64,000 nt of DNA from Zymoseptoria tritici IPO323 (Eukaryota; Ascomycota; Dothideomycetes; Mycosphaerellales; Mycosphaerellaceae): NCBI RefSeq assembly GCF_000219625.1, contig NC_018212.1:1054001-1118000 (forward strand), read 5' to 3'. Positions 41,772-50,498 of this stretch are shown in pieces (the stretch's first letter is position 1; every line of letters starts with the position of its first letter). The notes beneath the pieces are model-generated. The model did not search any database. It worked only from the letters and a program-made list of their open reading frames with translations, and was not told where the DNA came from. Both the position numbers and the translations under genes were made by a program.

Positions 41772-42491
41772 AACCGAGCCAATAGCGCTTAGTAAGCCGC
41801 TTACCCTACCTAGGTTCTTCGTCCTTTGCATCTCACAAACATCACCTACTACAATATTGATGTCGCCTTCTTCGATGGTTCATACGATTGCGACCACATA
41901 CCCTATCGTCGACAATGTCTGGAATGGAGGTGCGACCGAGATCATGACGGTAGACCGAGCGGAAGTGGCTCTGGCGAACCTGATCGCCGTCGTCCTCAGG
42001 AGGTTGAAACCGAGGAAGTGCCCTTTTACGGCAGTTTGGCGAGTTTTCACAGCGGTTCGATGCCGGAGGCGACCTTGTTGTCAGCCTCGAAATGTTATCT
42101 TGGCTCAAGCTCTTCGTAAATGGGCATCGTATCGGTGATCGAACCAACGAAGAAATGCCGGCTCTTGGACCGAAGTGGACAAAGACTGTTCGTTCTTCAG
42201 ATTTACAATAGTGGTTCAAGCATCGAGGATTGTGGTCTGAAAGAAGGGGAGAAATGAAAGAGATAGGACAGCGGGGTGATAGTTGATAGCTGGCAATGTG
42301 GGCATCCTCGCGGGTCTCATCTCATGGGGAAACGGCAAGTAAATTACACAGTTCCCTCTCGCACTGCAATCTCGGACACATTCTCCGCCAAGCCATCCTC
42401 CGAGTCCTTCCCATCATCATGTCATCCAGAACGCACTCCGGACAAACGATCACACACCTCTTCCGGTCATTGGCAGCGAAAGATTGACGCT
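41772..42491. other. intergenic, no gene recognised
   Basis: 720 bases with one ORF of about 97 codons at 41826-42119 (+) lacking motifs. It includes the 3' region of SSP4. Confidence 0.4.
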
Positions 42492-42867
42492 CTATTCGCA
42501 CAGTGGGTCGCAGCTTGGTCCGTAACCTGGGATGTCGCAGCATGTTCCGGTTTTAGGCGGGCACCACACGCCACCGTCCTCGCATGTCACTGATTGGAAA
42601 AAAATGTCAGCATGTCTCGTAGCGAGTTCACGAGGGAAAGGCAACGTACGCTGGCACTCGTTGCTGAGGCATTGGTATTTTGGAGTACAGCAATGAGCCC
42701 CGGACTGGCAGTATTCTGAGTCGGTAAGTATTCGACTTAGCAGTTCGAGGCGATGGAAATGTGGTATACGTACCACGGTCATGGATGCAGCCGATCGTCT
42801 CGTGCCGGTAGCATGTACCGATAGCGGCCGCGGCGATGGTGAGCAAGGTGTATGTGAGGACCTTCAT
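42492..42867 (-). CDS. small secreted cysteine-rich protein (SSP4), 13 cysteines
   Basis: An 85-residue protein in three exons: 42867-42774, 42715-42650 and 42589-42492. The introns of 58 and 60 bases are GT-AG and join in frame. The signal peptide MKVLTYTLLTIAAAAIG is followed by a mature part carrying 13 cysteines, including two CC pairs (AHCCTP and GTCCDIP). The odd number leaves one free or allows dimerisation. The density and spacing resemble knottin- or WAP-like disulfide-rich folds, but I cannot assign one. A partial, decayed copy of this gene lies upstream at about 43260-43500. Its leader contains a GAA microsatellite. Confidence 0.75.
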
Positions 42868-43002
42868 TTTGACTTCGAGGGTGCGGAGGAGTGACCGGAG
42901 TGCTCGCAGGGTGTTTGGAAGCTTTGGAAGCTTTGATGATTTTGGGGCGCCTTCGTCGACTGTGAATCTGGGTGGAGGATGCAGAGTAGAACGGAAGGAA
43001 GA

Positions 43003-43050
43003 TGAGGAGAAGAAGAAGAAGAAGAAGAAGAAGAAAAGGAAGAAGAGGGA
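43003..43050. repeat. AGA/GAA microsatellite in the leader of SSP4
   Basis: About 16 near-perfect trinucleotide units, 140-190 bases upstream of the SSP4 start on its own strand (read as TTC). Such tracts mutate rapidly. Confidence 0.8.
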
Positions 43051-43259
43051 AAATGGTCAGTCTTCCGAGGTCGTTCGAGCCGGAGACCGTAAGCATGGAA
43101 GTTGTGACTAAGAACAGCGATGTTGTGACGAACGCTGGCCGTCGGAAGAGTCGGAATGGATTACATATGACTTGGAAGGTGGCATGCTGCGGGGCGGAGT
43201 GGTCCACTTCTTGAGCATCAGGCCATGAGCACTCGACTTGCCATAGTCAAGGCCAAGGG

Positions 43260-43500
43260 GTGGGAGTATGCGTACCAGCGTTAACGAGAAAGCGAATGGT
43301 TTCGGACCGGTAGCATGCACTAATTGCGACCCGGTGATAGTGAGCAAGGTGTTCGTGAGGACCTTCATGTTTGAATTAAACCTCTTCGAAGCCTCGGAAG
43401 CTTTGGTGGCTCTGGTTCCTTCGTCTACTGGGTAGAAGATGTAGAGAAGGAATGGGGGGAACAAAAGAAGAAATCGTCCTCGCAACACGATGACCATGTC
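43260..43500 (-). pseudogene. relic duplicate of the SSP4 first exon and leader
   Basis: The start MKVLTNTLLTI at 43366 matches MKVLTYTLLTI of SSP4, with nearly identical DNA over ATGAAGGTCCTCAC and CACCTTGCTCAC. The shared CATGCTACCGG follows, but an insertion changes the residues between. Upstream sequence also matches (GGAAGCTTTG and CCTTCGTC). A GTACGCAT donor-like site is still present, but no later exons with the cysteines are found. A dead tandem copy. Confidence 0.65.
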
Positions 43501-43875
43501 CCTGTCTGAATTAGTCGATGTCTGAAACCCAGCGCAAGGAGTGTTCAACGCGAGAATATTCAGCACGACGCTATCGGTTCGATCCGCCCGATGCTTGTTA
43601 CTATCACAAGCAAGCGGTGTCGTCAACAGCCATGGGCCAAAGAATCCTTAGACCAGACATTTCAATTTCGTGACATGGATCTCCCCCGCGAGCATGGGCA
43701 CAGAAAGCTCGTACGATGGCCAGGATCCCTCCGTCGGCTCTTGCATTTCCTTCGTCTTGCCGCAGTCTTGAACCTTTTCATCTCCGCATTGCTACCACCC
43801 CCTCAGATTCTATCACATTGGCAGGCACACAACGACCAAGCACTCAACCATACCCACCGCTCAATTCATCCCACC

Positions 43876-44193
43876 ATGCAACTCAAGAGCATCTTTCTGC
43901 TAGCAGCGACCATGCTCGCAGCAGTCCAGGCAAATGTTGTCATCAAGCCCTACAAGGCCTGTAAAGGCATCGCCACATTCGTCAACACGAAAATGTGTAG
44001 AGACGCAGGAGGCGTCGAGGTAGACCATGTCCTGTATGCCACCCATGGTCTTGTTGCTGACCTGACGTAGGGTCAATACAACGCCTGCTGCATTCCCGCC
44101 GACAGAGAAGCTCGATACAAAGCGACGTGCAAGAAGCGCGGTGGATCATACGGAGACGGAAACGAGACCGGCAAGTGTGAGGGCCCCCAGTGA
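43876..44193 (+). CDS. small secreted cysteine-rich protein (SSP5)
   Basis: An 88-residue protein from exons 43876-44019 and 44071-44193 with a 51-base intron (GTAGAC donor, GCTGACCTGACG branch region, TAG acceptor). The signal peptide is about 19 residues (MQLKSIFLLAATMLAAVQA). The mature protein has six cysteines: CKG, MCRD, NACCIP, TCKKRGG and KCEGPQ. This spacing is reminiscent of compact antimicrobial or virulence-related peptides, but I recognise no named family. It faces Myb-like member 3, as SSP2 and SSP3 face members 1 and 2. Confidence 0.75.
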
Positions 44194-44357
44194 CTTCAGC
44201 CGATGGAGACCGACGAGGAGAGGATGGAGAGGAGGATGGAGAGGGGTTGGGAAACGTTTGTGCAGACTAGAACGCACTGGAAATGATCCTGTGTCAAACA
44301 TGGTCTGGAACTTGCGCCTCGAGGCTGAGAATCATCGTTTGTGAATTGTGCTGCAGT

Positions 44358-44413
44358 GTTATCATCGCTGATCGTTCTTGATTATCCTGTCGGGGTATCA
44401 TATTGACATATCC
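44358..44413. repeat. conserved 3' flanking block, unit 3
   Basis: CATCGCTGATCGTTCTTGAT and TGTCGGGGTATCATAT, as in units 1 and 2. It lies about 80 bases past the stop of Myb-like member 3 and about 165 past that of SSP5. Confidence 0.7.
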
Positions 44414-44490
44414 ATGCCTTCGTGAGGCTCTTTCCAGTCCACAACCATGCCTTCATGCCGTTATCGTCGAGAAGAGGTGCAGCGCACGTG

Positions 44491-45737
44491 CTACTCCTTG
44501 CCTTTGTTCTTCTTCTCCTGCTCCTCATTGTCCTTCTTGGCAGCAGCTGCAAGTTTCGCCTTGTGGGCAGCCTGGAATCGTGCCACCGCTCCCAGATCGT
44601 AGCCGCCGCCTCCGCCACCAATGCCATCGTCTCCACTTGGGCTCTCCTCCTTCTTCGGCGGCGAGACCGTTGGAGCGTCTGGCTCCAACGCCGGCTGCTT
44701 GCCTTTCTTGCCCTTCTCCTTCTTCCTCTCCTCCCTCTTCCCTCCCTCCCTCTTTTTCGGCGAGGCCGTTGGAGCGTCCGGCTCCGACGCCGGCAGCTGG
44801 GCCTTCTTGCTGCCTTTGCGAGGGGAGGGCAAGAAGCGGGAGGGGGTGTTGGGAGGAGGAGGGAGGCTGTTCAACTTCGCCTCGAGCGCCGCGATCTGGC
44901 CAGGCAAGCGCGTCTTGTCGCGCGTGGGCGCAGCACCCGCGGTGGTATTGGGCACCTTGATGAAAGCTCCCACCTGCTGCGAGGTCGAGGTGAACGACCG
45001 CCGGGGCGTGGCCACGTGAGGCCACACCATCGCGTTGTGGAGAGCGGCCACCTTCAAATGGGAGCCGGCCGGGTTGTCGCGGTACGCCTATTGGAGCTGT
45101 TAGTATGACTCGAACGACGCCATCGCCCTGGTCGGTACACATCCGAAGACATTGGCTACGATCTTGACATACCTTGAGAAGGAGCAGACTCTCTGCGTCC
45201 GACCACTCTGGTCCGGATGCTTCACGTGATGGGCGAGCGTGCGTCACGAGACCGCGGCTTCGAGGGCTGGGCGCCATGAGCGCCTCGTAACTCGCGACTA
45301 GGAGGTCGTTCGGAGCCGGCAATGGCGCTCCGGGCAGCGTGGAGCCTGGTGGGATTGATGGAGTGACGGCGGACGGGGCGAGGGTGGAGGCAAGGGGCGG
45401 TGCGGGAGGAAGTGGGACACTCGGGTTGGCGGTGGTTGCGGCGGTTGGATCTAGGTCACATTAGCAGATTTCCCGGAATCAGAGGCTTCGCCATCTCGCT
45501 CTCACCAGTTTGTCCGCCATCATTGCCATCCTCTGCCTCGCTGTCGGTATCAACGGCGTCGATGGCGCCGAAAAGAATGCCGGCTGCGCGGACTTCGTCT
45601 TCGGTCAGACCGACTTCGTCGGAGTCATCGTCAGATTGAGCGAGAGTATTGAGAACAGCTTCTTCTTGCGAGGTGTCGATCGTTCTCTTGACTGGAGCGC
45701 GAGCTGCTTGGCCGATCTTCTCGTTTGGGGAAACCAT
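44491..45737 (-). CDS. Myb/SANT-like acidic protein, family member 3
   Basis: A 368-residue protein in three exons: 45737-45506, 45450-45173 and 45087-44491. Exon 1 is acidic. Exon 2 is Pro/Ala-rich and ends SGPEWSDAESLLLLK. Exon 3 begins AYRDNPAGSHLKVAALHNAM, then VWPHVATPRRSFTS and PTRDKTRLPGQIAALEAKL. A lysine-rich tail contains an internal duplication (LPASEPDAPTASPKK and PALEPDAPTVSPPKK) and ends in AHKAKLAAAAKKDNEEQ. Intron positions and phases match members 1 and 2. It is the shortest member. Its upstream region carries a ~115-bp tandem array not seen in the others. Confidence 0.7.
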
Positions 45738-45739
45738 GT

Positions 45740-46320
45740 TCAATCGCAAGATCGGAAGAGTCGAAGAATCGATTTCGAAGGCTGGTGAGGTCAAGGACGA
45801 GAAGCTGATGTGCGTGTTGAAGTATGCGCTGAGCCAGTGATCTGCTTGTGATGAGGAATCGAAAGGTTCAAGATGTTGGAGTATCGGTCTTGGGCTGTGG
45901 AAAAGTCGAATAGGAGAAGCTGATGTGCGTGTCCGAGTATGGGCTGATCGAGTATTCTGTTTGCGAGACAGGATTGAGTGGTTCAAAACGTTGAAGAATC
46001 GGCTCCTCGGCTGGAAAGAGTCGTCAAAAAGAAGCTCGTGTGCGTGCTGGCGTATGCGGTGAGCTGTTGATCTGCTTGTGATGTGAAATGGGAACGCTGA
46101 AGATGCTGGAGAATCGATCTCGAGGTTTGGAACGGTCGAAGACAAGGCGGAGGCTAGTTTGCGGTCCGGAGTATGCGCTGAGACAATGATTTGTTCGGAA
46201 TGGAAGGTTGAAAGGGTGGAGTGGTTGCAGAATCGTTCTCGAAATTTGGTCTAGGAGAAGAAACTCATGTGCGTGCGGGAGTATGCGCTAAGCTAGCAAC
46301 CTACAGGTCCAAGCTCGTCG
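45740..46320. repeat. ~115-bp tandem array, five diverged copies
   Basis: Units marked by GAAGCTGATGTGCGTG-like and GAGTATGCGCTGAGC-like strings begin near 45800, 45914, 46030, 46150 and 46255, with AATCGNTCTCG-like strings between. The leftmost unit adjoins the start codon of Myb-like member 3. The rightmost copy (GGGAGTATGCGCTAAGCTAG) matches the single-copy element upstream of members 1 and 2, so it is an expanded promoter/leader segment. Confidence 0.8.
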
Positions 46321-46658
46321 GCGAGTAGAAACACCAAAGTCCGTCGTGTGAATGGTGTCTCGTGTCAGACGGATGGAGACGATGATGTGAAGTGAATGGC
46401 TTCGAAACCGTCAGCTTGGTGGTCCAGCAAGATGTGTTATCAAGACATACGTACCATCTTCGACAGAACCGTCTCGCAGATCAATGTTGATCGTCGTTTG
46501 AAGCAGAAGCAGTAGCAACAACGCGAAGCTGGTGTTGCTCGGAGCTTGGTAGACCTCCAAAATGCTCTATCGTAGTGTTATGCGCCTTGACCGTGTGACT
46601 GCTTGTACCGCGTGATAGCGTCGACCACCTGGTACCTAGACCTGTGCATATCGATCGA

Positions 46659-47006
46659 CTAGGACTCTTGTGACTGCCCAGGACCATTCACAGCTCCAGC
46701 ATGTGCGTTCGTGTCGTCGGCCTTTGGTTTCTGGGAGCACTCCTTCTGTGCCAAAGGCTTCGCTTGCTCTTTCGTCGACGAGGTCGAGCTCGGGGGGTGA
46801 GGAACGGCCACAGATCTGGCGGACTTCGCGGTGTCTCTTTCCTCAGTCCGAAATCGTGGGTCCGCAGGATCGTATTCGTCCACCACAAGATAGTTGAACA
46901 GGCGAGAACCGGCAGACATGTCTTCGCCTGGGAACGCTGCGTTGAAACGCTGGCCAGCGAGATCATCGGCATCCTCAGCCTGTGGCTTGTTGGAGTCGTT
47001 GGACAT
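46659..47006 (-). CDS. small acidic hypothetical protein, 115 residues
   Basis: A single-exon ORF starting MSNDSNKPQAEDADDLAGQR, with RFNAAFPGEDMSAGSRLFNY and a Ser/Lys-rich C-terminus. No signal peptide or known domain. An overlapping frame upstream (starting near 47180, MEAGTREMRQTL) followed by a possible intron could make a different small coiled-coil protein. I cannot decide between them. Confidence 0.4.
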   Translation of the reverse strand: MSNDSNKPQAEDADDLAGQRFNAAFPGEDMSAGSRLFNYLVVDEYDPADPRFRTEERDTAKSARSVAVPHPPSSTSSTKEQAKPLAQKECSQKPKADDTNAHAGAVNGPGQSQES

Positions 47007-47825
47007 TATGAATGTGATGAAGAGCGGCGAAGACTTGCGAGAGTTTGGTGGAGGCTTCCTTGACGTGAGATTGAACGACGAGCAGTTGACGCCGGGAGGA
47101 TGACATTGATATGGAGAGAATAAGACAAACGAAACGAGAGCTTACCAGTGTCTGACGCATTTCGCGTGTGCCAGCTTCCATGATTGCCCTCTCCAGCAAG
47201 ATCTCGACAATGTCTCAGGGGAGAGATGTCTCATCCCAAATATGCAGAGACCTGCTTGCTATGACTTCGAGATCACTGCTAAACGATGGTATACGCCAAT
47301 CAAGAAGACGTTGGTAACAACACGAGGTCTTTCGTCACGGTGCTGAGCATCCTCCCATACCGGTCGCTGGTCTCGTCCGCCGACTTCCTCTGCGACCAGA
47401 TGCGTGGTGCCATTGTGTGTTCGCGAACTTGCGATAGCATGCGGAGTCTTCTATGGATATCGTCAAGACGTAATTGTGTTTCTGCTGTGAGGTCTGCGTT
47501 GATTCATGCTTGCGGTATCCCTGGCTTGTTCGAAATAATGTATGGCTCGTGGTCGCTCGAGGTTAAGCATCCTTCCATCATCAGCTGCCATATGCATGGC
47601 CCGTCCAGAGATGACACGTGCCAGCGTAGACCGGTTTGAAGGGCATGATTTTTGCGTCGTCGCTGTCAGAGGACAACAGCAGGATGGAGTGAGGTGAGCG
47701 AGATTCGAAGTGGACGGGAGAAGAATCGGGCTAGAATCTTTCTTAGTCAGCTTTCAACTATCTCACATGCTCGCATCTGCCTGCAACCTTGAATCCTCTG
47801 CGACACATATCGTCGTCGCAAGACA
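47007..47825. other. intergenic upstream of Prp28
   Basis: 819 bases with a 117-codon ORF (47286-47639, +) of no recognisable kind. It contains the Prp28 promoter. Confidence 0.4.
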
Positions 47826-50255
47826 ATGACAGGCGAGATGGACATTCCACCGCCACCTCCGCCGTTGGACGATATTCCACCTCCACCTCCACCTCCACCG
47901 CCGCTGGACGATGTTCCTCCACCGCCTCCACCGCCTGACCTCGAAACGACGCCTCCTCCGCGGTCCTTAGCTTCGTATCTGCCCCCACGTCCTCCACCAC
48001 CTCCACCCAGCGAAGTCCTGGACGCCGATGGCGAGTCCGCACCGGTCGTGACTCTCGCGAGCAAGAAGCGAAAGCTGGCAGCTCCAAAGCAAGAGCCGCT
48101 CAGTGTAGAAGAGCTTCTGGCGAAGAAGAAAGCTCGAGATGCAGCGGCCGCGAAACCCAAGTTCCTCTCCAAAAAAGAGCGTGAGAAATTGGCGCAAGAG
48201 AAGGCACAGAAGGAGGCCGCCGCGTTGAAGAAGGACCAGCCTGTACCTGTTGCGACGCCTGCGACAAATGGTCACGCTGTTCACAACGGTCAGAATGGTC
48301 ACAACGGAGTCCCGAGCGGTCCACGATCGATGCGCAATGGACATGCTCCGGCAGGTCCCTCTGTAACGCGCCCGTCGCTGTCAGAGAAAGGTTTCGATAC
48401 GCTCCCACCGCCGCCACCTCCGCAACGATCAGATCGAGAACCAGACAACGCCAAGCTGAAGAAGAAGAATCACAACCAGAGCGAGTCGGAAGTCGCAGCG
48501 GAGCTGATCAAGCAGCGTTACATGGGAGCTGAACAGAACGTGTCCACTTTCTCAGCTAAGAACAAGCGAAAGCGTACGACGGAGAAGAAGTTCAACTTTG
48601 AGTGGAACGCGGAGGAGGACACCAGCCCAGATTACAACCCGTTGTACAACGTTCGATCGGAAAACAACTTCTTCGGACGTGGCAAGCTGGGTGGATTCGC
48701 AGATGATGCCAACGACACCGCTGCGAAGCAATACGCACGGGCGATTGAAGAGCGCGATCCTGACGCCGGCAGCAGGAGAGCTGCCGAAATGCTGGAAATG
48801 GAGAAGCGGCGGAGAGAGGAGGGAGGTAGAAACGGCATCGACAAGCATTGGAGCGAGAAGAGACTCGAGCACATGCGTGAACGAGACTGGCGTATCTTCA
48901 AGGAAGACTTTAACATTGCCACCAAAGGCGGAGCCATTCCAAATCCAATGCGAAGCTGGGAAGAGTCCGGTCTGCCTAAGAGACTGCTGGACATCGTCTA
49001 CGATGCGGGCTACGTGGAGCCATCTGCTGTTCAACGAGCTGCGATTCCCATCGCACTTCAGTCGCGCGACCTCATAGGTGTGGCCGTGACCGGTTCAGGT
49101 AAAACAGCAGCTTTCCTCCTCCCTCTCCTCGTCTACATCTCCAACCTCCCGCCTCTCGACGAAATGACCAAGAACGACGGTCCCTACGCCATCATTCTCG
49201 CACCCACCCGCGAACTCGCGCAACAGATCGAGCTTGAGGCAAAGAAGTTCGCCACACCTCTCGGGTTCACCTGTGTGTCTCTCGTCGGAGGACATTCCAT
49301 CGAAGAACAGTCGTACAACATGCGCGACGGCGCTGAGATCATCATCGCCACGCCCGGTCGTCTTGTCGACTGTATCGAGCGCCGCGTCTTGGTCCTCTCC
49401 CAATGTTGCTACATCATCATGGATGAAGCCGACCGCATGATCGACCTGGGGTTCGAAGAACCCGTCAACAAGATCCTCGACGCGCTCCCCGTCTCCAACG
49501 AGAAACCCGACTCAGACATCGCCGAGGATCCCGACGCCATGGCCAAGCACACCTACCGCCAGACCATGATGTACACTGCCACCATGCCTCCAGCCGTGGA
49601 ACGCATCGCTCGCAAATATCTTCGGCGCCCCGCCACAGTAACTATCGGAAATGTGGGCGAAGCCGTCGACACCGTCGAGCAGCGCGTCGAGTTTGTCCCT
49701 GGGGAAGACAAGCGCAAGAAACGCCTGGCTGAGATCCTGCACTCTCGCGAGTTCGCTGCGCCAATCATCGTGTTCGTCAACGTCAAACGCGCCTGCGATA
49801 GTCTCGCGCGCGACATTCAGAAAATGGGTTTCCAGACAGTCACCTTACACGGTAGCAAGACGCAAGACCAGCGTGAAGCGGCGCTGGCTTCCCTCCGCAA
49901 TGGGCAAACCGAAGTCCTCGTTGCCACGGACCTGGCGGGTCGCGGTATCGACGTGCCAGACGTATCGCTCGTCGTCAACTTCATGATGTCGCACAATATC
50001 GAAGCGTACACGCATCGTATTGGACGTACGGGTCGTGCGGGTAAAGAAGGTGTGGCGATTACGTTCTTGGGCAATGAGGATGCGGATGTCATGTATGATC
50101 TTAAGCAGATGATTGGGAAGAGCAAGATTTCGAGGCTGCCGAATGAGTTGGCTAAGCATGAGGCGGCCCAGCAGAGGAGTAAGGGCAAGAGGGATAGGGG
50201 TGGTGGAGCGATTGAGGAAAGCGGTGGTTTCGGAGGGAAGGGTGGCTGGGGTTGA
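47826..50255 (+). CDS. PRP28: Prp28-type DEAD-box pre-mRNA splicing helicase
   Basis: A single-exon gene of 809 residues. Prp28 helps exchange U1 for U6 at the 5' splice site in the nucleus. The N-terminal 60 residues are proline runs, followed by a charged region typical of fungal Prp28. The helicase core shows the Q-motif region (SGLPKRLLDIVYDAG), motif I VTGSGKT, Ia PTRELAQQ, II DEADRM, III TAT (rather than SAT), IV-V (HGSKTQDQRE, TDLAGRGIDV) and VI HRIGRTGRAG. The helicase domain is about residues 380-760, and the C-terminus ends in a Gly-rich tail. No sign of breakage. Confidence 0.95.
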   Translation: MTGEMDIPPPPPPLDDIPPPPPPPPPLDDVPPPPPPPDLETTPPPRSLASYLPPRPPPPPPSEVLDADGESAPVVTLASKKRKLAAPKQEPLSVEELLAKKKARDAAAAKPKFLSKKEREKLAQEKAQKEAAALKKDQPVPVATPATNGHAVHNGQNGHNGVPSGPRSMRNGHAPAGPSVTRPSLSEKGFDTLPPPPPPQRSDREPDNAKLKKKNHNQSESEVAAELIKQRYMGAEQNVSTFSAKNKRKRTTEKKFNFEWNAEEDTSPDYNPLYNVRSENNFFGRGKLGGFADDANDTAAKQYARAIEERDPDAGSRRAAEMLEMEKRRREEGGRNGIDKHWSEKRLEHMRERDWRIFKEDFNIATKGGAIPNPMRSWEESGLPKRLLDIVYDAGYVEPSAVQRAAIPIALQSRDLIGVAVTGSGKTAAFLLPLLVYISNLPPLDEMTKNDGPYAIILAPTRELAQQIELEAKKFATPLGFTCVSLVGGHSIEEQSYNMRDGAEIIIATPGRLVDCIERRVLVLSQCCYIIMDEADRMIDLGFEEPVNKILDALPVSNEKPDSDIAEDPDAMAKHTYRQTMMYTATMPPAVERIARKYLRRPATVTIGNVGEAVDTVEQRVEFVPGEDKRKKRLAEILHSREFAAPIIVFVNVKRACDSLARDIQKMGFQTVTLHGSKTQDQREAALASLRNGQTEVLVATDLAGRGIDVPDVSLVVNFMMSHNIEAYTHRIGRTGRAGKEGVAITFLGNEDADVMYDLKQMIGKSKISRLPNELAKHEAAQQRSKGKRDRGGGAIEESGGFGGKGGWG

Positions 50256-50498
50256 TCTTGATGGGACGACCATCAGGGTGAACTCTGGACTGAGTGCAGG
50301 ACGAGACCAAGGATGATTGGGAGACCAACCCAGAAACGAGCTGGAAATTCGACAGCGATTGTCGTGTGGCCATTGACTCGTTTGCTCGAAAAGATCGAGC
50401 AAGCGAGCAAAGCGCTTGCTCTCGGCAACGAGTTGTGAATACAATGGCCGACTTGCATAGCTGATCTAGCTTTGTGATGGTCTTCAATGCAACGCAAA

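Noticed and set aside
41641..42138. 165-codon ORF starting inside the solo LTR
   Set aside because: It begins in LTR sequence and shows no similarity to retroelement proteins or known domains. Probably chance.
47286..47639. 117-codon ORF before Prp28
   Set aside because: No domain and no supporting splice or start context; probably chance in the promoter region.
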